Origin: Batillaria attramentaria
Lineage: Eukaryota; Mollusca; Gastropoda; Batillariidae
Direction: 5' to 3'
NCBI GenBank assembly: GCA_018292915.2
Contig: JACVVK020000088.1
Coordinates: forward strand, 789,501-853,500
Length of the DNA stretch: 64,000 bases
A model generated the notes under the pieces. It had not been told where the DNA came from, did not search any database, and worked only from the letters and a program-made list of their open reading frames with translations. The position numbers and the translations under genes are program-made. This document shows positions 24,001 through 35,453 of this stretch, one piece after another. How positions within the stretch are numbered: the first letter of the stretch is position 1; every line of letters begins with the position of its first letter.

Positions 24001-25387
24001 TGTGCATTTAAGTTCCCTTGAAGGACGACAAGCCTCGTTTTGACGTCCCCGCATATGCCACCCCAAACCATTAGCCCGCCGCCGCCAAATGGTCTGATTT
24101 GTTGGACACAATCCGGAGCCAAACGTTCCCCACGTCGTCGATAAACACGCTGCCGACCATCATTCCTGAAGATTGTGAACCTGCTTTCGTCAGAGAACAG
24201 AACCCGCGTCCAGTCTCGCCATTGCCACCGCCGAAATCGCCTGGCCCATAGCAGTCTGTTGATCCGGTGTTGACGTGTCAGGAACGGTCCGCGGTAGGGA
24301 TGACGTGGCCGGATACCATGTTGGCGCAGTCTCCTGTACACGGTCTGTCGACTGATCCTGTGTCCCAGTGCTGTGGCTGCCGTTTCCGTTGCTGTGATGG
24401 TGCGGTTCCGCAGGTGTAATACCCGGATGTGATGGTCTTCAGCGGGCGTGGTCACTAGTGGTCTTCCTCTTCGTGGCCTGTCTGTTGTCGAACCTGTCTG
24501 ACGTAATCGCTGCATCAACCTGGTGACTGTTATGCGTGCGCAATTGAACATTCTGGCGACGGTGGCGTGTGAGGCTCCCTGTTGGACCATTCCAACGGCT
24601 CTCTCTCTCTCAATGGCTGTCAAACGTGGCATTTTCGGGTGTGCTTTTTCTTCCTGTGAGACCAACGTGTCCGTGCAGCCGTTATATACTGTTGATTTGC
24701 GCGTGCGAACCGTGCTACAGACAGTACCGTCCTTTTCCCGTAGTGCACGGTTTTACCGAAATTAGCAAATGTTTCTGGTATTCCCGAGCGCAGACGCTGT
24801 ATTTGGGACGTGGGATACGTAAACCTATGTTTTTAGGCCTCGGGGATCACTTTGCACAAAAACATTCTGACAACAGTTTGGTATCGTTTCTTTTGGACAC
24901 TAGTTTAGCTCTGACATCACAACAGTACACATATTACAGTATACACAATAGTTGAACATTGATACTGGTAGTTCAGTAGTTGTGCTACTCAGATCTATAA
25001 AAGTATCTCTCCACTGTGCACAGTACCAATATTCCTGTCTGCTCATTTGATAGCTCTCCTGTTACAACAATAGCCTGCCTCGACTTACTCAAAGCATAAT
25101 TCTCTGACATCTGCTGACAATGAGAATCTCCAAATCAAGAGGCAACAACAAGAAATAGCAAACGGGATCTATTCAGTTTGAAAAAGGTGGTCATCAATGT
25201 AACTGGCAAGAACAGGCTCTGTTGATTTTCTCCTCTATAATTAGATAAACTTACCTGATTCATGTTCATCTCTTTGTGTGCCCAACTGTTCAAACTACGA
25301 TTGCCAACAACCACACGAATCTGAGAACAATTGAAATGCACACATACGGTAATTAGGATTAATAGGAAACAAAAAACCCCACAAAAA

Positions 25388-25460
<73 letters not shown>

Positions 25461-25728
25461 AAGGCCAGGGTTTTAAAGTGCATGGTGGTTGCTTCATCCA
25501 GGGAAAACTGCCTATTAGTTTTAGTCTGTTTGCTGAAAAAACATAGGTGGATTTTTAACGATATCTCTGAAGCTGTTCACTGTATAAAAAGTCTAAGCAT
25601 AAGCACAAAAAGTATGCTGTTTCCAGAGACCCAAATGGATATATGTTTGTTTAGTTTTACTGTACATGTCAGAGTTTTTCTCCGTAAAAGGGGGGATCAA
25701 ACTGTCGATTTTATGTAGACATTTTGAG

Positions 25729-25776
<48 letters not shown>

Positions 25777-26672
25777 TCTGGAACTAAATAGGACATGCAA
25801 GGGACAGTACTGATTTCTTTGGATGTAGGTGAATCATGGGATTGCCCCCAACCATGTGACAATTGACATGCACAGTAAACACAACATGCTTTTGCTTTGA
25901 TTGCACAGGTACTGGACATGCAAGTGCAAAAATCAGATGTCACTATAGAGAGAGAGAGAGAGAGAAAGGAGAGAGTAGGAACAAAGGTGTCGCTACAGCT
26001 GAAAACATGCGCTCAATCAGGTCAATTTCACAGTAGGGGAAGGAAGTATGAGATGCTGAATTAAGTGGAAATATGCCAGGAGACGTAATGAGAACCTTTT
26101 CGAGGTTGAATTTTGTGGGGGCTTTTCGTTATCGTCCATTATGGTTCAAATAATAATGGCAGAGTATGAAGATTTCACTGGGCCATCCGGGCTAAGGTAT
26201 TAACCCTAGTGGTGCTGAGAAAGGAATATTCCAGACTACCTCTATGGCTTATTCAGTATAAGACAAATTAATTCAGCAAGACAAGGGTTAATTTCCCTGA
26301 GCTACCTCCCTGACACCATGGTGGTGAAGATCACTACCTCTTGGCCAAAATGCACATTACACAAAGAATAAACAGGAGATAAAAATAGTAAATAGTGGGG
26401 AAACAGTATTATAGTAAAGAGTAAATACAGCAAAATTATGTAAAACAGCATACCAGTTTATTGACTGGATAGATGTCAAAGACAATCCTCATATACTCAA
26501 ACAAACATTCCACACTGCAGGTCCAAAGTGGTTTGTTAATTGGTGCAGCAGGAATGACTCCAGGGGTTTTGGTCCGTACAAGTACATCATATTCCATTGG
26601 CTGACCACAAGGTTGGGCAAAGTAGGCAGAGTGGTCAAGTACAAATACAGATTTGTGAGATGTTGGAAACAT
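21022..26672 (-). CDS. INTS13: Integrator complex subunit 13 (Asunder), N-terminal four exons only
   Basis: Integrator is the nuclear complex that cleaves nascent snRNA and other Pol II transcripts; INTS13/Asunder also has mitotic and dynein-related roles in animals. Exons on the minus strand are 26672-26454, 25320-25255, 23112-22904 and 21102-21022, joined in compatible phases, giving about 191 aa. Diagnostic stretches are SHKSVFVLDHSAYF, NKPLWTCSVE with FEYMRIVFDIYP, SLNSWAHKE, NGRIICLTHLKSEAHVR and LEECVVDAVNQHNKLAAATD. They match the von Willebrand A-like N-terminus in order. The start ATG at 26672 follows a strong acceptor (CTCCTCAG), so an untranslated or tiny first exon may precede it. 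After 21022 there is a consensus donor (GTGAGT), but the remaining roughly 500 residues of the family are not visible; the DNA below is repeat. Confidence 0.9.
23164..23360. mobile_element. 197 bp hAT-like MITE in INTS13 intron
   Basis: The termini CAGGGTTGCACATTT (23164-23178) and AAATGTGCAACCCTG (23346-23360) are perfect inverted complements. CATAAA directly flanks both sides. The interior repeats TAGGACA and TGTCC words. CAGGG-type ends suggest hAT, although only 6 bp of flanking duplication survive. Confidence 0.85.
23370..24900 (-). mobile_element. Intact Tc1-like transposon in INTS13 intron
   Basis: Perfect 23 bp inverted ends (GTGTCCAAAAGAAACGATAC plus CAA) bound 1531 bp. TA dinucleotides lie at 23368-23369 and 24901-24902. 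The element encodes one uninterrupted transposase. It landed nine bases from the end of a hAT-like MITE. Perfect ends and an open frame indicate a recent insertion. Confidence 0.95.
23622..24632 (-). CDS. Tc1/mariner-family transposase, intact
   Basis: DNA transposase that binds the terminal inverted repeats and moves the element by cut and paste into TA. Starting from the first ATG (24632; the upstream in-frame codon is TTG), the product is 336 aa, normal for Tc1-like enzymes. The N-terminal paired-like helix-turn-helix begins PRLTAIERERAVGMVQQG, followed by a GRPR AT-hook-like linker (RPRRGRPL). The catalytic triad is complete: Asp in VLFSDESRF, Asp in QHDNARPHTAR, Glu in FNPIEHLWD, with the expected DD34E-type spacing. 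It ends AIHAQGGHTRY, a common Tc1 C-terminus. No stop or frameshift is present, so it may be active. It lies on the same strand as INTS13, inside its third intron. Confidence 0.95.
   Translation of the reverse strand: MPRLTAIERERAVGMVQQGASHATVARMFNCARITVTRLMQRLRQTGSTTDRPRRGRPLVTTPAEDHHIRVLHLRNRTITATETAATALGHRISRQTVYRRLRQHGIRPRHPYRGPFLTRQHRINRLLWARRFRRWQWRDWTRVLFSDESRFTIFRNDGRQRVYRRRGERLAPDCVQQIRPFGGGGLMVWGGICGDVKTRLVVLQGNLNAQRYRDEILQPVVVPFLQHQPRGIIFQHDNARPHTARLTQNFLNNANIPVLPWPACSPDFNPIEHLWDHLDRQIRRRPVPPVNLQQLEQCLLDEWQRITPNIIRRLTTSVRRRVLAAIHAQGGHTRY
25391..25458. repeat. (TA)n microsatellite, about 34 units
   Basis: A pure TA run in the first visible INTS13 intron, about 70 bp from the acceptor of the second exon. 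Confidence 0.95.
25731..25775. repeat. (AC)n microsatellite
   Basis: A pure AC run of about 22 units in the first visible INTS13 intron. Confidence 0.95.
26204..26287. mobile_element. 84 bp piggyBac-type MITE, copy 1
   Basis: It is flanked by TTAA on both sides. The ends CCCTAGTGGTGCTGA and TCAGCAAGACAAGGG are inverted. The middle shares GAATATTCCAGACTACCTCT with three other copies in the window. TTAA targets and CCC ends are the piggyBac signature. Confidence 0.88.
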
Positions 26673-26971
26673 TATCTGAGGAGCAAAGGAGAAAACATAA
26701 TTAAACAATCATTCAAATCATCAAAGCTTAATTACATACATACATGTACACGTATAATTTCCACCAAAAGAAAAGATGATAAAACGGGTCCTACTAACTG
26801 GCAAATTGCCAGAAACAACAAAATAACGACCAAACACAAGGCCAACTATGGTAGCGTGATGGAGGTTTAAGGTTAATAGTAACGTAGGTTGAAGGCGGTT
26901 TATTGTTCGTACCGGTGACCTAGCTTAAATGAAGTTTAGGGTAAGAATGACGGTCCACTGCAGACGCTAAT

Positions 26972-27196
26972 TTAAAAGGCACCGTAATTGGCATAAGCTG
27001 CTGAGTTCAGTCTCTGAGTATGAGTCTGGATTTGTTAACCCTTCTGCCTTTAAGAAGCTGCTCCACAGCCGAACTGTTGGACTGAAAGCGAAAGGGGTGG
27101 CTAACTGTACAAAAGCACTGAAAAGTCAGAACAAGAGAAACAAGAACTATGCCTATGGTTTGCCGCTAACCGACTCGTCGTCAAAAGCGAACCGTG
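26972..27196 (+). other. Candidate first exon of a transcript divergent from INTS13
   Basis: A frame is open from about 26973 and ends at a consensus donor, CGTG followed by GTAAGT at 27197. The conceptual peptide is lysine-rich (it includes HSRTVGLKAKGV and KSQNKRNKNYAYG) but has no in-frame ATG. It could be a 5' untranslated or non-coding first exon reading away from INTS13, whose start is 300 bp off, implying a shared bidirectional promoter at about 26700-26970. I do not recognise it. Confidence 0.3.
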
Positions 27197-27349
27197 GTAA
27201 GTTTATGGATACGAACCTGTTTTGTTCCACACTCCTATGCACACAAAACGCAGTTTAATATGTATGTTATTGTTCGCACGTGAGCGTAATCTTCCCTGTT
27301 GAAATGGTCTTTCAATATCCTGCGTAAGGGGGGGTTACTCTTCACTCTG

Positions 27350-29561
27350 AGGGAATAGACTCCAGAGTGCAGTCCCTTTTCGGCGGGGCGTGAAAATGTG
27401 ACTGCTTACAGCCACTCTCTGGGGCACAGAGTCTTTCAGTGAAAAGTACCTGTGCACGGTGGGGAAATGGCGCTCACTGCGCTACCGTGATGGGCCTAAC
27501 TTGTCTCGGTGCTCTCAAACACAAGGTCGCGCACTATGTCATTCTTGACCAAATAGAAACGGAAACGGTAATGACTGCGAAGTGGTTACAAGTTAAGCAA
27601 ATAAAAGCGACACAAAAGGGACAGAAACCACTTAACTTTGACAAAGGACGGCACAGGTCGACGTTTCGGCTTACGCCTTCTTCAGGACATAAACAAATGG
27701 GACATAACTTCAACAAACAAGCAAAAGGTAACTCTGCGGACGTACTGACATACACGGCGCGGAAAAAAAAAAAAAAAAAAAAAAGGGTGGGCGAGAAAAG
27801 GACCAGAAAAAAATAGCAAAATTATCACAACACCCATCCTTAGGTGACAGAAGACCATGGACTGTGTGTGAAAAAAAAAAAAAAAAAAAAATGTTGGGCA
27901 GAAAAGAACAAAAAAGAATAGTGAAAATTAGCAATCACAACACCCATCCTTTGGTGACACAATCCATGGTCCTTGTCACCAAAGGATGGGTGTTGTGATT
28001 GCTAATTTTCACTATTCTTTTTTGTTCTTTTCTGCCCAACATTTTTTTTTTTTTTTTTTTTTTTCACACACAGTCCATGGTCTTCTGTCACCTAAGGATG
28101 GGTGTTGTGATAATTTTGCTATTTTTTTCTGGTCCTTTTCTCGCCCACCCTTTTTTTTTTTTTTTTTTTTTTTTTCCGCGCCGTGTATGTCAGTACGTCC
28201 GCAGAGTTACCTTTTGCTTGTTTGTTGAAGTTATGTCCCATTTGTTTATGTCCTGAAGAAGGCGTAAGCCGAAACGTCGACCTGTGCCGTCCTTTGTCAA
28301 AGTTAAGTGGTTTCTGTCCCTTTTGTGTCGCTTTTATTTGCATTCTTGACCAGTTTTGAACCCAGAGGGATCCTCAATGGCGCAAGTGATGGCAGGCTGT
28401 CTTCAGAGTGAAAGTAGAATCAGAGACATACATAACATGTCTCTGTCTGAATGGACAGATCTATTATTACATTCAGTCCTAGAGCACGGGTGTGTATGCT
28501 TTTGTAATCGTCTCTTATTCCACCACAAGGCGGGTACGTGATCGTCTGCACCGTGCAATAATACTGACTTGCCTCGGCAGTGTAGAGTGCAACTAGACCA
28601 GGGAAACAGACGCGCGCCGAGGGGAGAAATCAGCCAACCAGATCACACCGGACAGAGAGCCAGAAGACACACGCCATCCCATTGGCCCTGTGTGTCACTT
28701 GTGTGTCATATGATTCGATTTGAAACGAAGTCTTGAATATCCGACCACTTTTCGTTTGGGCAAAATCTCTGCCAGCGGACAATTATTGTTGCGCTTTGAT
28801 GGCACTGTTTACGTGGTACACTGATCCAACAGGATGTGAGTAAACGGCAAGGGGGTTGCACTCTGACAGGCAAGGGTGTTGCACTCTACAGGCAAGTATT
28901 ATTGCACGGTGCAGACCATCACGTACCTGCCTTGTGGTGGAATAAGAGACGATTACAAAAGCATACACACCCGTGCTCTAGGACTGAATGTAATAATAGA
29001 TCTGTCCGTTCAGACAGAGACATGTTATGTATGTCTCTGATTCAGAAACACGCCTACTTTCACTCTGAAGACAGCCTGCCATCACTTGCGCCATTGAGGA
29101 TCCCTCTGGGTTCAAAGCTGGTCAAGGATGACATAGTGCGCGACCTTGTGTTTGAGAGCACCGAGACAATTTAGGCCCGTCACGGTAGCGCAGTGAGCGC
29201 CATTTCCCCACTGTGCACAGAGGTACTTTCCACTGAAAGACTCTGTGCCCCAGAGAGTGCACCTTGGCCTGTCAGAGTGCAACCCCCTTGCCGTTTACTC
29301 ACTGATATCCTGTTGGATCAGTGTACCACGTAAACAGTGCCATCAAAGCGCAACAACTGATAATTGTTCGCTGGCAAAGATTTTGCCTAAACGAAAAGTG
29401 GTCGGATATTCAAGACTTCGCGGTTTTAAATCGAATCATATGACGCACAAGTCTTCGCTTTTCTAAAAAAGTTTCGCCATTTCTTAAAATGGCGCTGGCT
29501 GTAAGCAGTCACATTTTCAGGCCCCGCCGAAAACTGAAGGGACTGCACTCTGGAGTCTAAA
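27350..29561. mobile_element. Large composite fold-back element
   Basis: The outer arms pair: GACTCCAGAGTGCAGTCCCT near 27357 is mirrored at the right end near 29560. Within it, 28343-28590 pairs with about 28870-29130, and 28690-28865 pairs with about 29275-29455. A separate palindrome is nested in the left arm at 27552-28340. No transposase is visible. Confidence 0.8.
27552..28340. mobile_element. Near-perfect palindromic element with 12 bp target duplication
   Basis: CATTCTTGACCA occurs at 27540-27551 and 28341-28352, directly flanking the insert. The opposite arm of the host fold-back keeps the uninterrupted site (around 29118-29130). The arms, about 365 bp each, mirror around 27969 (CACCCATCCTTTGGTGACA and its complement). 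They include A/T runs and the phrase GTTTCGGC with GCCTTCTTCAGGACATAAAC. Confidence 0.9.
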
Positions 29562-29639
29562 TTAGGTCTGGAGAAGGTGACTTCCCATTTAATCTCAGAG
29601 TAAAAAGCGCTTCAAGAAGCTAGTTTAGGACATAGCTAC

Positions 29640-29646
29640 AATTATA

Positions 29647-29685
<39 letters not shown>

Positions 29686-30057
29686 TCTCACAACTCCCGC
29701 CGCCGGAAAAGAACGCAGCTATACTGTCAGTGCACGTAAGGTGTTAGTCTATGACGCAGATTTCGTCACGTCACTGTGTGCGTGAAGTATGTATTGTCTG
29801 GAGAAACGTCACAGTTTTGATTTTTATGTTGTTTCCATAGTAATGGAAACAACTTGACATCATAGGACGGGCTAAAATTTCCACGTTCATGGGCAAGCCT
29901 CTGTGTTACAAACGCACGTCACTGCTGATCTCCCGCAGCGACTATTTTGCAAGTGTAACTCTGACAATGACGTAAGACAACGTGCGTCATCGATGCTGAC
30001 GTGTGTGGTGCAGCGAACGCACTTCTCCTCCTCAGTCACTGAGTGCCGTCCGTGTGG

Positions 30058-30123
<66 letters not shown>

Positions 30124-31381
30124 TGTGTCCAGGCCTGTTTCTCCGAAAATACTCAACCGAATGGATTCAAATTTGGAGTCTCCAAATATATCAAAATTTG
30201 TGGTTAGAGGAACCGAGCGTTTGGCGATTTGCTTAAGTGGTTTGGGAGTTATCGCCCTTTTGAGACAAGTTGGTTGTCTGTCGTTTACAGGCGTAATATT
30301 TACTTAAATCACTCAATTTTTGGGCAGTAGATAGCATGAATACGGATTCTGAACAGGCTGACTAGTAGGAAATGGTCACTGTTATAGTTTTCACGTAAAC
30401 CGTACCTCAGTTGACATTGCATGTGAACCCAGTTCAGATGCCTGTATCTCCGGAAATACTGAACCGATCGATGTCAAATTTTGGGTTTCTTAATAAATCA
30501 AGATTTTTGAATAGAGGGCCCGATCCATGTAGAATTGCACACATGATTTGCGAGTTATCCCCCTTTTTAGAAAAGTTGGCTTTCTGGCGTTTAAAGGCGT
30601 AATATTTATCTAAATCACTCCATTTTGTGGAAATAGATAGCGTAAATACGGACTCTATACAGGGTGAATTTTGGAGGTAGTCGCTGTTATACTTTTGACG
30701 TAAGCCATGCCTCATGAAAGTGCTGGAGAACCCATTTTAGATCTCAAAATCGCTCCTACTATATATAGATAATGTGTCTGGGGTGCCATAAAAAATATAT
30801 TAAAAAATTAGAAAAATTCCCTGCAGCCGTTATCGTCAGTTGACTCGAAACTTTGTACTCAAAGCACATTTCCTCCACAAGCCACACGCCTCACATACAT
30901 CGAAGAAGAGACGCACGCGCACTGACGTAAAGTAACAGCGTCATGTTTGATTGACGTGATGCTGGTTTTTCTTTCCGAATTCCTCTGTTTGGAGACGTGG
31001 TGTTGTATTTTACTTATGCTATGTCGCCATCTTCGTGTACTCGTAGAGAAGATACGGGATACAACAGAATACAACTCCAATACTTTATGAACAGAATATG
31101 CGCGGAGAACAAATTCATGAAAGAAGAAGAACCCAGAACGCTGTGCAGGGCTGCTTACATACTGAACAGGTCAGATCTAGAACATTCCTCAACTTACTGG
31201 AAGGTTCGAAATCTTTCCAAGATGACGTAATCTACTGACGTTACTGCACCAGCATGTTCTGGGATGGTCTAGAAATTATTTTGCATCGAAATGCAGTATC
31301 TTTTCGCGATCTCTACAACATGTGGAAAGCGGGAATTTCAGTGGGTTTCGTTTTTGCCACTGACTCACACTCAGAAGCATA

Positions 31382-31468
<87 letters not shown>

Positions 31469-31960
31469 CCGTGCGTGCGTGCGTGCGTGCGTGCATCTAA
31501 GGAGAGAGAGAGAGAGAGAGTGGGTCCCTTCTCCGATACCAGTTATAAGCAATCGTCTGTCGGTCAGGTCTGCGGGAAGTAACTCTGTCAAAGTGGAACG
31601 GCTTTATTACAAGAATTCATTCACCCATTTAGAACCTCGCATACGCGAAAAAGTTTGTGACGTCAATCAGCTAGGCGAGCTCACACGACCTCATGTGTTT
31701 GGGATTTTGCGAGTGCATAGAGGCACGGAAAGGGTTTCCAGTACTTTCTTTATGTCAGCATGCTTGATGTCAGAGAGCTTGCGTTCGTGTGCGCGCGGGC
31801 TGCATACATCACACGACTACGACTACGACTACGACTGTGACTACAGCAGGTCATTGAATGGAAACAACATATTGGGATGGTGGCCATCTTGTTTATCACT
31901 GAAACTGATTGCTGCTGCGCGTAGCAAAATCTGCCTCATCCTGTAGCCTAAAGTTGTATC
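29640..31960. repeat. Diverged relatives of the tandem element, with TG microsatellites
   Basis: 29647-29880 resembles the 14.2 kb element in reverse orientation (CTCACAACTCCCGCC, ATGACGCAGATTTCGTCACG, a GTTGTTTCCA palindrome near 29829). 30130-30800 holds two tandem units of about 300 bp related to 10105-10440. 30820-31940 repeats the 13.8-14.2 kb segment. TG runs lie at 30060-30122 and 31383-31464. No host gene is seen. Confidence 0.65.
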
Positions 31961-32428
31961 TCTATTTAATGTATTCAGGGTTCGCGAGTTGGGAATGGGT
32001 CACATCAGTGTGCATGCAGGTTTCAAGCCAAAAACCAAATGCCGTCCCATCTACAGGTTTCCATCGATTAGGGTTGACGTTTTCCTTGAACGACGCGAAT
32101 TCCTGTGGGTGTAAACATGTACGCAATCCTCAGTGATCGACTGACGTTTACGGTTAGTTACACATGAATGTACCGGTAGTAGTATTTAGCTGATTTGCCC
32201 GGATCCGGTAATTCATACATTTGCTATTCCAGAACGTAGCCTGATTAAAGAGAGAAAAAAAAATTCCATCCCATTCGATCCCCATCAATCAGTGAGGCCG
32301 GTTTGCTGCCCACAGAAAACACATGGTCATGCTGCGTACCGGCCACAGACGTCGATGGTACCGGCTGACTTGAACGGATTTGCCGCTGAGAACCAAAACA
32401 CGCTCAACTCAAGAAATGACAATGCACA

Positions 32429-32434
32429 TTTATT
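32429..32434 (-). promoter_or_regulatory. Candidate poly(A) signal for dystroglycan
   Basis: TTTATT on the plus strand reads AATAAA on the minus strand about 1.0 kb downstream of the dystroglycan stop. It is the first good match I noticed; usage is not shown by sequence alone. Confidence 0.4.
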
Positions 32435-32911
32435 AAAGCCCAGACTGGATTTTCGGTTGAAAAGCTTTCACAAGAACACAATACATACAAAATATACAGG
32501 ATAGCACCGATGTCTCAAATGTAAACTGATCTGGAAATACATGTACAATTTGACCAGCTGTCGTAATCTCATTCTGAGTCTTTAGTGATGAATAAAAGTG
32601 TCTGATGTTGGCACGTCAGTTGATGTTGATGCCGCTGTTGCCGGTTTTCAGGGACGGTGACAGTGGATATAAGCAAAGACATTAAGAAAGACGTATGAGG
32701 AGTTTGGATTCTTCTAGGTATACAAAAGCAACAAGAGCAACGGACCCGGAACAGGATTGGAGCAACGGATGTTTTCCGTAACGGAAGACAAAAAAACAAT
32801 AGCGTGTAAAAAAAAAAAGGAAAATAAAAAAGAGCAGCGTACACGACGCCTTCATTCTGAAGCTCAATTCACAAAATTACTGGGCGCTCTCTCTCTCTCT
32901 CTCTCCCTCCA

Positions 32912-32978
<67 letters not shown>
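32912..32978. repeat. (CA)n microsatellite preceded by (CT)n
   Basis: A CT run at 32887-32904 is followed by about 33 CA units, in the presumed dystroglycan 3' region. Confidence 0.95.
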
Positions 32979-32980
<2 letters not shown>

Positions 32981-33448
32981 TATAAAATGATATTTGGACA
33001 TGTGCAGAATGTCGCTGGTTCTTCTTTGGAACTCATTACTAATCCGCGTACTTCAATTGGTTTACGACAAAATTGTGCCGTACTCGTCGCAGTCTTTTGA
33101 ATAATACAGAAAGTACCAAACAGCAAAACACTTCTCCCCTCCCCGCTGCCCGCCCCCCCCCCCCCCCTTTTCCCACCCCGCTTCACCGGTTGGTAGGATC
33201 GCAAAGAGCGCAATGACAGCACAATAAAAGAACCGTCGGCAAAGCTGGCCCTCTTTTAACGTGGCAAAAATCTGTGGTCGACTTTAATTAGTTTCAATAT
33301 ATGAGTTCTGTCATGATTGACGACATCCGTAACGAAACGCCTCTGAGAAGAAAAGCTGAAACGATTTTGACGACAGTAATGGCAGTAACGACAATGGTTG
33401 TTTCGCTCACACTCTACACAATGTCAAATGCATGCCGTTCAACTTAGG

Positions 33449-34132
33449 TTACACTCGAGTGGTGTGAAGATACGGCGGCGACCGCCGTAGTAGGCCTACT
33501 TGCTGCTGTTCACCTTTCCCATCATGCCGGTGTGGTGGGATTCCCGGCCGTCTGTCGCGCTCATTACAAACTACAGTCAGAGCTCTTGGTCCAGTCAGAA
33601 CATCTTCATATTCGCGGTTTTGGAGCTGAGTTGCAAGTTGAACACCTTGCCGATGATGCTCACACGCCAACAGTGTGGGCGCTTTGGCCTTGACGTCCGC
33701 ACCAGGCGCGCTGGTCGCGATCTCCCCAGGAAAGATGACTGGACTGCGCTCTGTAGCCAGGATATCCTTGTCCAGGGTGTCCATTGTGGCACGCTGCTGA
33801 CGACACCGGTATACGAAGAAAGCTAGAACGAGGAGCAGGAGCAGAAGCACGGCAAGCACAACGGGAAGGAGGATGTTTGTCAGTGCGTCTGTCTCACTGT
33901 TCACGGCCCCCACTGTCGTGCTGCTGGACGCGTCATCAGCTTGGCGGTACACACAGACCCCCTCAGGCTGGTACAGGATTTCAGACATGCGAAGCTTACG
34001 ACCCAAGTGCCGACTAAAAGCACTGCGGATCGTCCCGTCACGTCTCACCATGCGCTGAAAGATGGCGTGAACTGAAGCGTTCTGACAACGAGTTCCACTC
34101 AGTGAACTGTGGACAAACCAGAAAAAAAAATA

Positions 34133-34200
<68 letters not shown>

Positions 34201-35385
34201 GCACGCGCGCGCGCGTTTAATAAACATTGCATCTACTGTGGTATGTAGTATATATCTATAGGTTAAGTACGGTGACAGTGTTGTGAGCAGTAACATACTA
34301 GTGCTAAACTTCCATAAGATACATGTTACTACCTGCTGATATGATGGTGGGTAGTTTTGTCTAATACATAATTTTGTAGTTTATTGTGCCTGTATGTGAT
34401 CTTGGCTCGTCTGTCGTCTTATACTAGTATTTAATGTTTCTTGTTCGCACCAAGCAGGGGAGCCGGGGTGGCCGAATGGTAGAGCGTTGGACTTCCAATG
34501 CTCGGGTCGAGAGTTCGAATCCCGGCTCAGTGGGGCCAAATATTTGTGCTGGCTTTTTCATCGTTGCCCCGTCTTTGATATCACCCTTACGTGGTGGAAA
34601 AGGACGTTAAACTCCCAAACACCCCCACCCTCGCACCAAGCACTGGATAGCTAGTCGCTTACCTGTTGGTCCACGACAGGACGTAAGACCCAGGGCGCAC
34701 GTCCACAACCGTTATATGATGTGGAGAGTCATCTCCCATGAAACTGCCGATCTTCTGGAGAAGGTTGATTACATTCTCACGACGACGCATAAATGATCCA
34801 AAATCTAGAGCGAACTTCATGACAAATCTGCAACATGACAGAATGCACAAGGGAAATTGTACAAACTCTGAGTATGTGAGATTGTCGATGTTTGAAAATG
34901 TAAAGTAGTTCAAAGATAGGACTGAAAATGCGGGTTTTGTTAACTTAATTATCTAGAAAACCTCAGACACTGAAGGATAGTTCGGTGGTGGACCGTCAGA
35001 GAAGGATGAGTGTGGCCTGCAGCTGGGTGGTCGTGTCTTGGAATACCGCCGACCAGGGACTGCGGTCGGAATCAAATCATGACAGGAGTTTTCTAAAAAT
35101 TGCCGCATCATCTGTAACAGTACCTGTGCGTGAAATTAGCAAACGTAGATGAGTTGACATATACGCTGATCAGATTCCTGGCACCGAGTCCCTGAGAATC
35201 TGTAGCCACGACAACAACACTGTGAAACCCCATGTCCAAGTCTGCTACAAGAGGAAGGCCAAACAGCACCTGCACACAGACGTCAGGTCTTTGTCAGTCA
35301 TGCAGGTACACCGCGGCATCGATATACAATGTACATTACTAGAAGTGAATGTATGGACACCTGGCCGAGGACAGGCTATATGCAG

Positions 35386-35453
<68 letters not shown>

